Assembly (NCBI GenBank): GCA_037576195.1
Contig: CM075101.1
Span: 48,918,001 to 48,982,000 of the forward strand
Direction: 5' to 3'
DNA: 64,000 nt
Source of the DNA: Phytoseiulus persimilis
Taxonomy: Eukaryota > Arthropoda > Arachnida > Mesostigmata > Phytoseiidae
The translations under genes were made by a program, and so were the position numbers. Position 1 is the stretch's first letter. Every line of letters starts with the position of its first letter. Shown here one piece after another: positions 62,232-64,000 of this stretch. A model generated the notes under the pieces. That model saw only the letters and a list, made by a program, of their open reading frames with translations, searched no databases and was not told where the DNA came from.

Positions 62232-63800
62232 CTTGGAGAAGTATGTTCAGATTGGTCCCGGTATCACTCCTCCAAACTCGGAAAGTAATGGTCAGATTGG
62301 AGACGGAATCACCCCTCCAGGTTTTGGAAAGTACGGTCAGATTCGTCTAGGAAGCACCCCTCCGGACTGAGAAAAGTATTGTCAGATTGGTCCTGGAATC
62401 ACCCCCCCCCCCCCCCCCCCCCCCCCCCAGAGTAGGAGAGTAATGGCCAGATCGGTCTCGTAATCACCCCTCCAGAGTTGGAAGCTAATGGCCAGATTGG
62501 TCTCGGAATCACCCCTCCAGAGTTGGAAACTAATGGCCAGATTGGTCTCGGAATCACCCCTCCGGAGTTGGAAAGTAATGGCCAGATTGGTCTCGGAATC
62601 ACCCCTCCAGAGTTGGAAAGTAATGGCCAGATTGGTCTCGGAATCACCCCTCCAGAGTTGGAAAGTAATTGCCAGATAGGTTCCGGAATCACCCCTCCAG
62701 AGTTGGAAAGTAATGGCCAGATTGGTCTCGGAATCACCCCTCGAGAGTTGGGAAGTAATGGCCAGATTGGTCTCAGAATCACCCCTCCAGAGTTGGAAAG
62801 TAATGGCCAGATTGGTACCGGAATCACCCCTCCAGAGTTGGAAACTAATGGCGAGATTGATACCGGAATCACCCTTCCAGAGTTGGAAACTAATGGCCAG
62901 ATTGGCACCGGAATTACCCCTCCAGAGTTGAAAACTAATGGCAAGATTGGTCTCGGAATCACCCCTCCAGAGTTCGAAAGTAATGGCCAGATTGGTCTCA
63001 GAATCCCCCCTCCAGAGTTGGAAAGTAATGGCCAGATAGGTACCGGAATCACCCCTCCAGAGTTGGAAACTAATGACCAGATTGGCACCGGAATCACCCC
63101 TCCAGAGTTGGAAACTAATGGCCAGATTGGTCTCGGAATCACCCCTCCAGAGTTGGAAAGTGATGGCCAGATTGGTCTCGGAATCACACCTCCAGAGTTG
63201 GAAACTAATGGCCAGATTGGTCTCGGAATCACCCCTCCAGAGCTGGAAACTAATGGCCATATTGGTCTCGGAATCACCCCTCCAGAGTTGGAAAGTAATG
63301 GCCAGATTGGTCTCGGAATCACCCCTCCAGAGTTGGAAAGTAATGGCCAGATTGGTCTCGGAATCACCCCTCCAGAGTTGGAAAGTAATGGCCAGATTGA
63401 TACCGGAATCACCCCTCCAGAGTTGGAAACTAATGGTCAAATTGGCACCGGAATCACCCCTCCAGAGTTGGAAACTAATGGTCGGATTGGTCTCGGAATC
63501 ACCCCTCCAGAGCTGGAAACTAATGGCCATATTGGTCTCGGAATCACCCCTCCAGAGTTGGAAAGTAATGGCCAGATTGGTCTCGGAATCACCCCTCCAG
63601 AGTTGGAAAGTAATGGCCAGATTGATACCGGAATCACCCCTCCAGAGTTGGAAACTAATGGTCAAATTGGCACCGGAATCACCCCTCCAGAGTTGGAAAC
63701 TAATGGTCGGATTGGTCTCGGAATCACCCCTCCAAAGTTGGAAAGTAATGTCCAGATTGGTCTCGCAATCAGCCCTCCAGAGTTAGAAACTAAAGGCCAG
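62232..63800 (+). repeat. 45-bp minisatellite, about 35 units
   Basis: Same unit family as the array in copy A, with more of the GGTCTCGG subtype. One unit contains a run of 27 C (62402-62428) where others have CCCC. A 491-codon open frame (62478-63953) is a by-product of the repeat length. Confidence 0.92.
62402..62428 (+). repeat. C27 homopolymer
   Basis: An uninterrupted run of 27 C inside a 45-bp unit, evidently expanded from the short C run that every unit carries. Assembly length may be unreliable here. Confidence 0.9.
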
Positions 63801-63958
63801 AGGAGGGGGGGAGGGGTGGGTGGCCTATGTCCCTCCCGGAGAGCCGCCCTGCATTATGCAGTTTGTTCCAAGTCGATCCGATCAATACCAGAGGAGCCTA
63901 TTGAGGACATACAAACAAACAAACAAACAGACCCTGGATTTTTATATATATAGATAGA

Positions 63959-64000
63959 CTAGCGTGCACTATCGCGCTTCGTTGCGATGTCCGAGGTGGT
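63959..64000 (+). mobile_element. Start of a further, variant element
   Basis: Directly after copy B's tail the sequence ACTAGCGTGCACTATCGCGC continues with TTCGTTGCGATG. Its spacing and hairpin-like layout resemble the other heads, but the bases differ. It runs off the right edge. Confidence 0.45.

Larger units (their letters stand above)
62166..63961 (+). mobile_element. Composite element copy B with shorter 45-bp array
   Basis: The head (62166-62232) is almost identical to that of copy A. The array (62232-63800) follows at once and then the tail (63817-63961), which differs from copy A's tail at only a few positions. The last array units before the tail share the same odd variants as the end of copy A's array (LAISPPELETKGQ in translation). 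Copies A and B therefore derive from one parent including its array end. The internal module between array and tail is missing in B. Confidence 0.7.
58140..64000 (+). mobile_element. Cluster of minisatellite-bearing non-autonomous repeat elements
   Basis: Four copies of a GC-rich head, about five copies of an internal module (TCGGGGCGGTGCAC...GGATTCGCAT type) and four copies of a tail lie in one orientation, head to tail, to the window edge. Two copies contain large 45-bp tandem arrays. No transposase, reverse transcriptase or helicase frame was recognised, so the elements are non-autonomous. Head, internal tandem repeats and an A/T-rich tail resemble minisatellite-associated interspersed elements described in invertebrates, some of which are Helitron-related. 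The class here cannot be decided from the sequence alone. Confidence 0.75.

Noticed and set aside
62382..63665. 427- and 337-codon minus-strand frames
   Set aside because: Antisense by-products of the same 45-bp repeat.
59060..63800. CRISPR-like array
   Set aside because: Units are directly contiguous without unique spacers, and the context is eukaryotic.
1..64000. tRNA genes
   Set aside because: Sequences resembling a B box (for example GGTTCAAGCC near 1031, AGTTCGAACC near 56081) were considered, but no matching A box or cloverleaf was evident.

Overview
The window looks like nuclear DNA from an arthropod, possibly a mite or another compact-genome chelicerate. The evidence is a spliced beaten-path (Beat) family gene with GT-AG introns, base composition near 50 percent GC by eye, CpG that is not visibly depleted, and invertebrate-type MITEs. 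No bacterial operon structure, rRNA, tRNA or CRISPR was recognised. The species assignment is weak. Layout: positions 1 to about 13.7 kb (minus strand) hold the 5' portion of a Beat-like gene. Five coding exons join with correct phase: a signal-peptide exon at 13595-13535, then 4471-4327, 3032-2972, 1859-1724 and 793-660. Together they encode 179 residues: signal peptide, a complete first Ig domain and the first half of a second. The gene runs off the left edge, and its first intron is about 9 kb. From 13.7 to 37 kb I recognise no gene with confidence; there is a GGCAGGTAGG foldback at 32.8 kb and one tract (22.9-23.8 kb, minus) that may be decayed coding sequence. At 37.3-38.2 kb (plus) there is a clear nucleotidyltransferase signature, GSSANGFGFEDSDVDMC, of the terminal uridylyltransferase / non-canonical poly(A) polymerase family. 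Its exon structure, and whether it is intact, are unresolved. From 38 to 58 kb the sequence is gene-poor. It contains a Tc1/mariner-like foldback MITE with TA duplication (43841-44303), a hAT-like MITE (48467-48710), an isolated hAT-like terminus (54524) and several unassigned open or broken reading frames. From 58.1 kb to the right end lies a cluster of head-to-tail repeat elements. Each is built from a GC-rich hairpin head, an internal module, in two copies a large 45-bp minisatellite (about 61 and about 35 units), and a shared 120-160 bp tail ending in ACAA repeats and T/TA-rich DNA. The 45-bp unit has no stop in almost any frame and so produces spurious giant open frames on both strands. 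The genes do not form a recognisable functional unit. The Beat gene (a neural or secreted Ig protein) and the RNA-tailing enzyme are probably just neighbours; the most unusual structure is the minisatellite-bearing element cluster.
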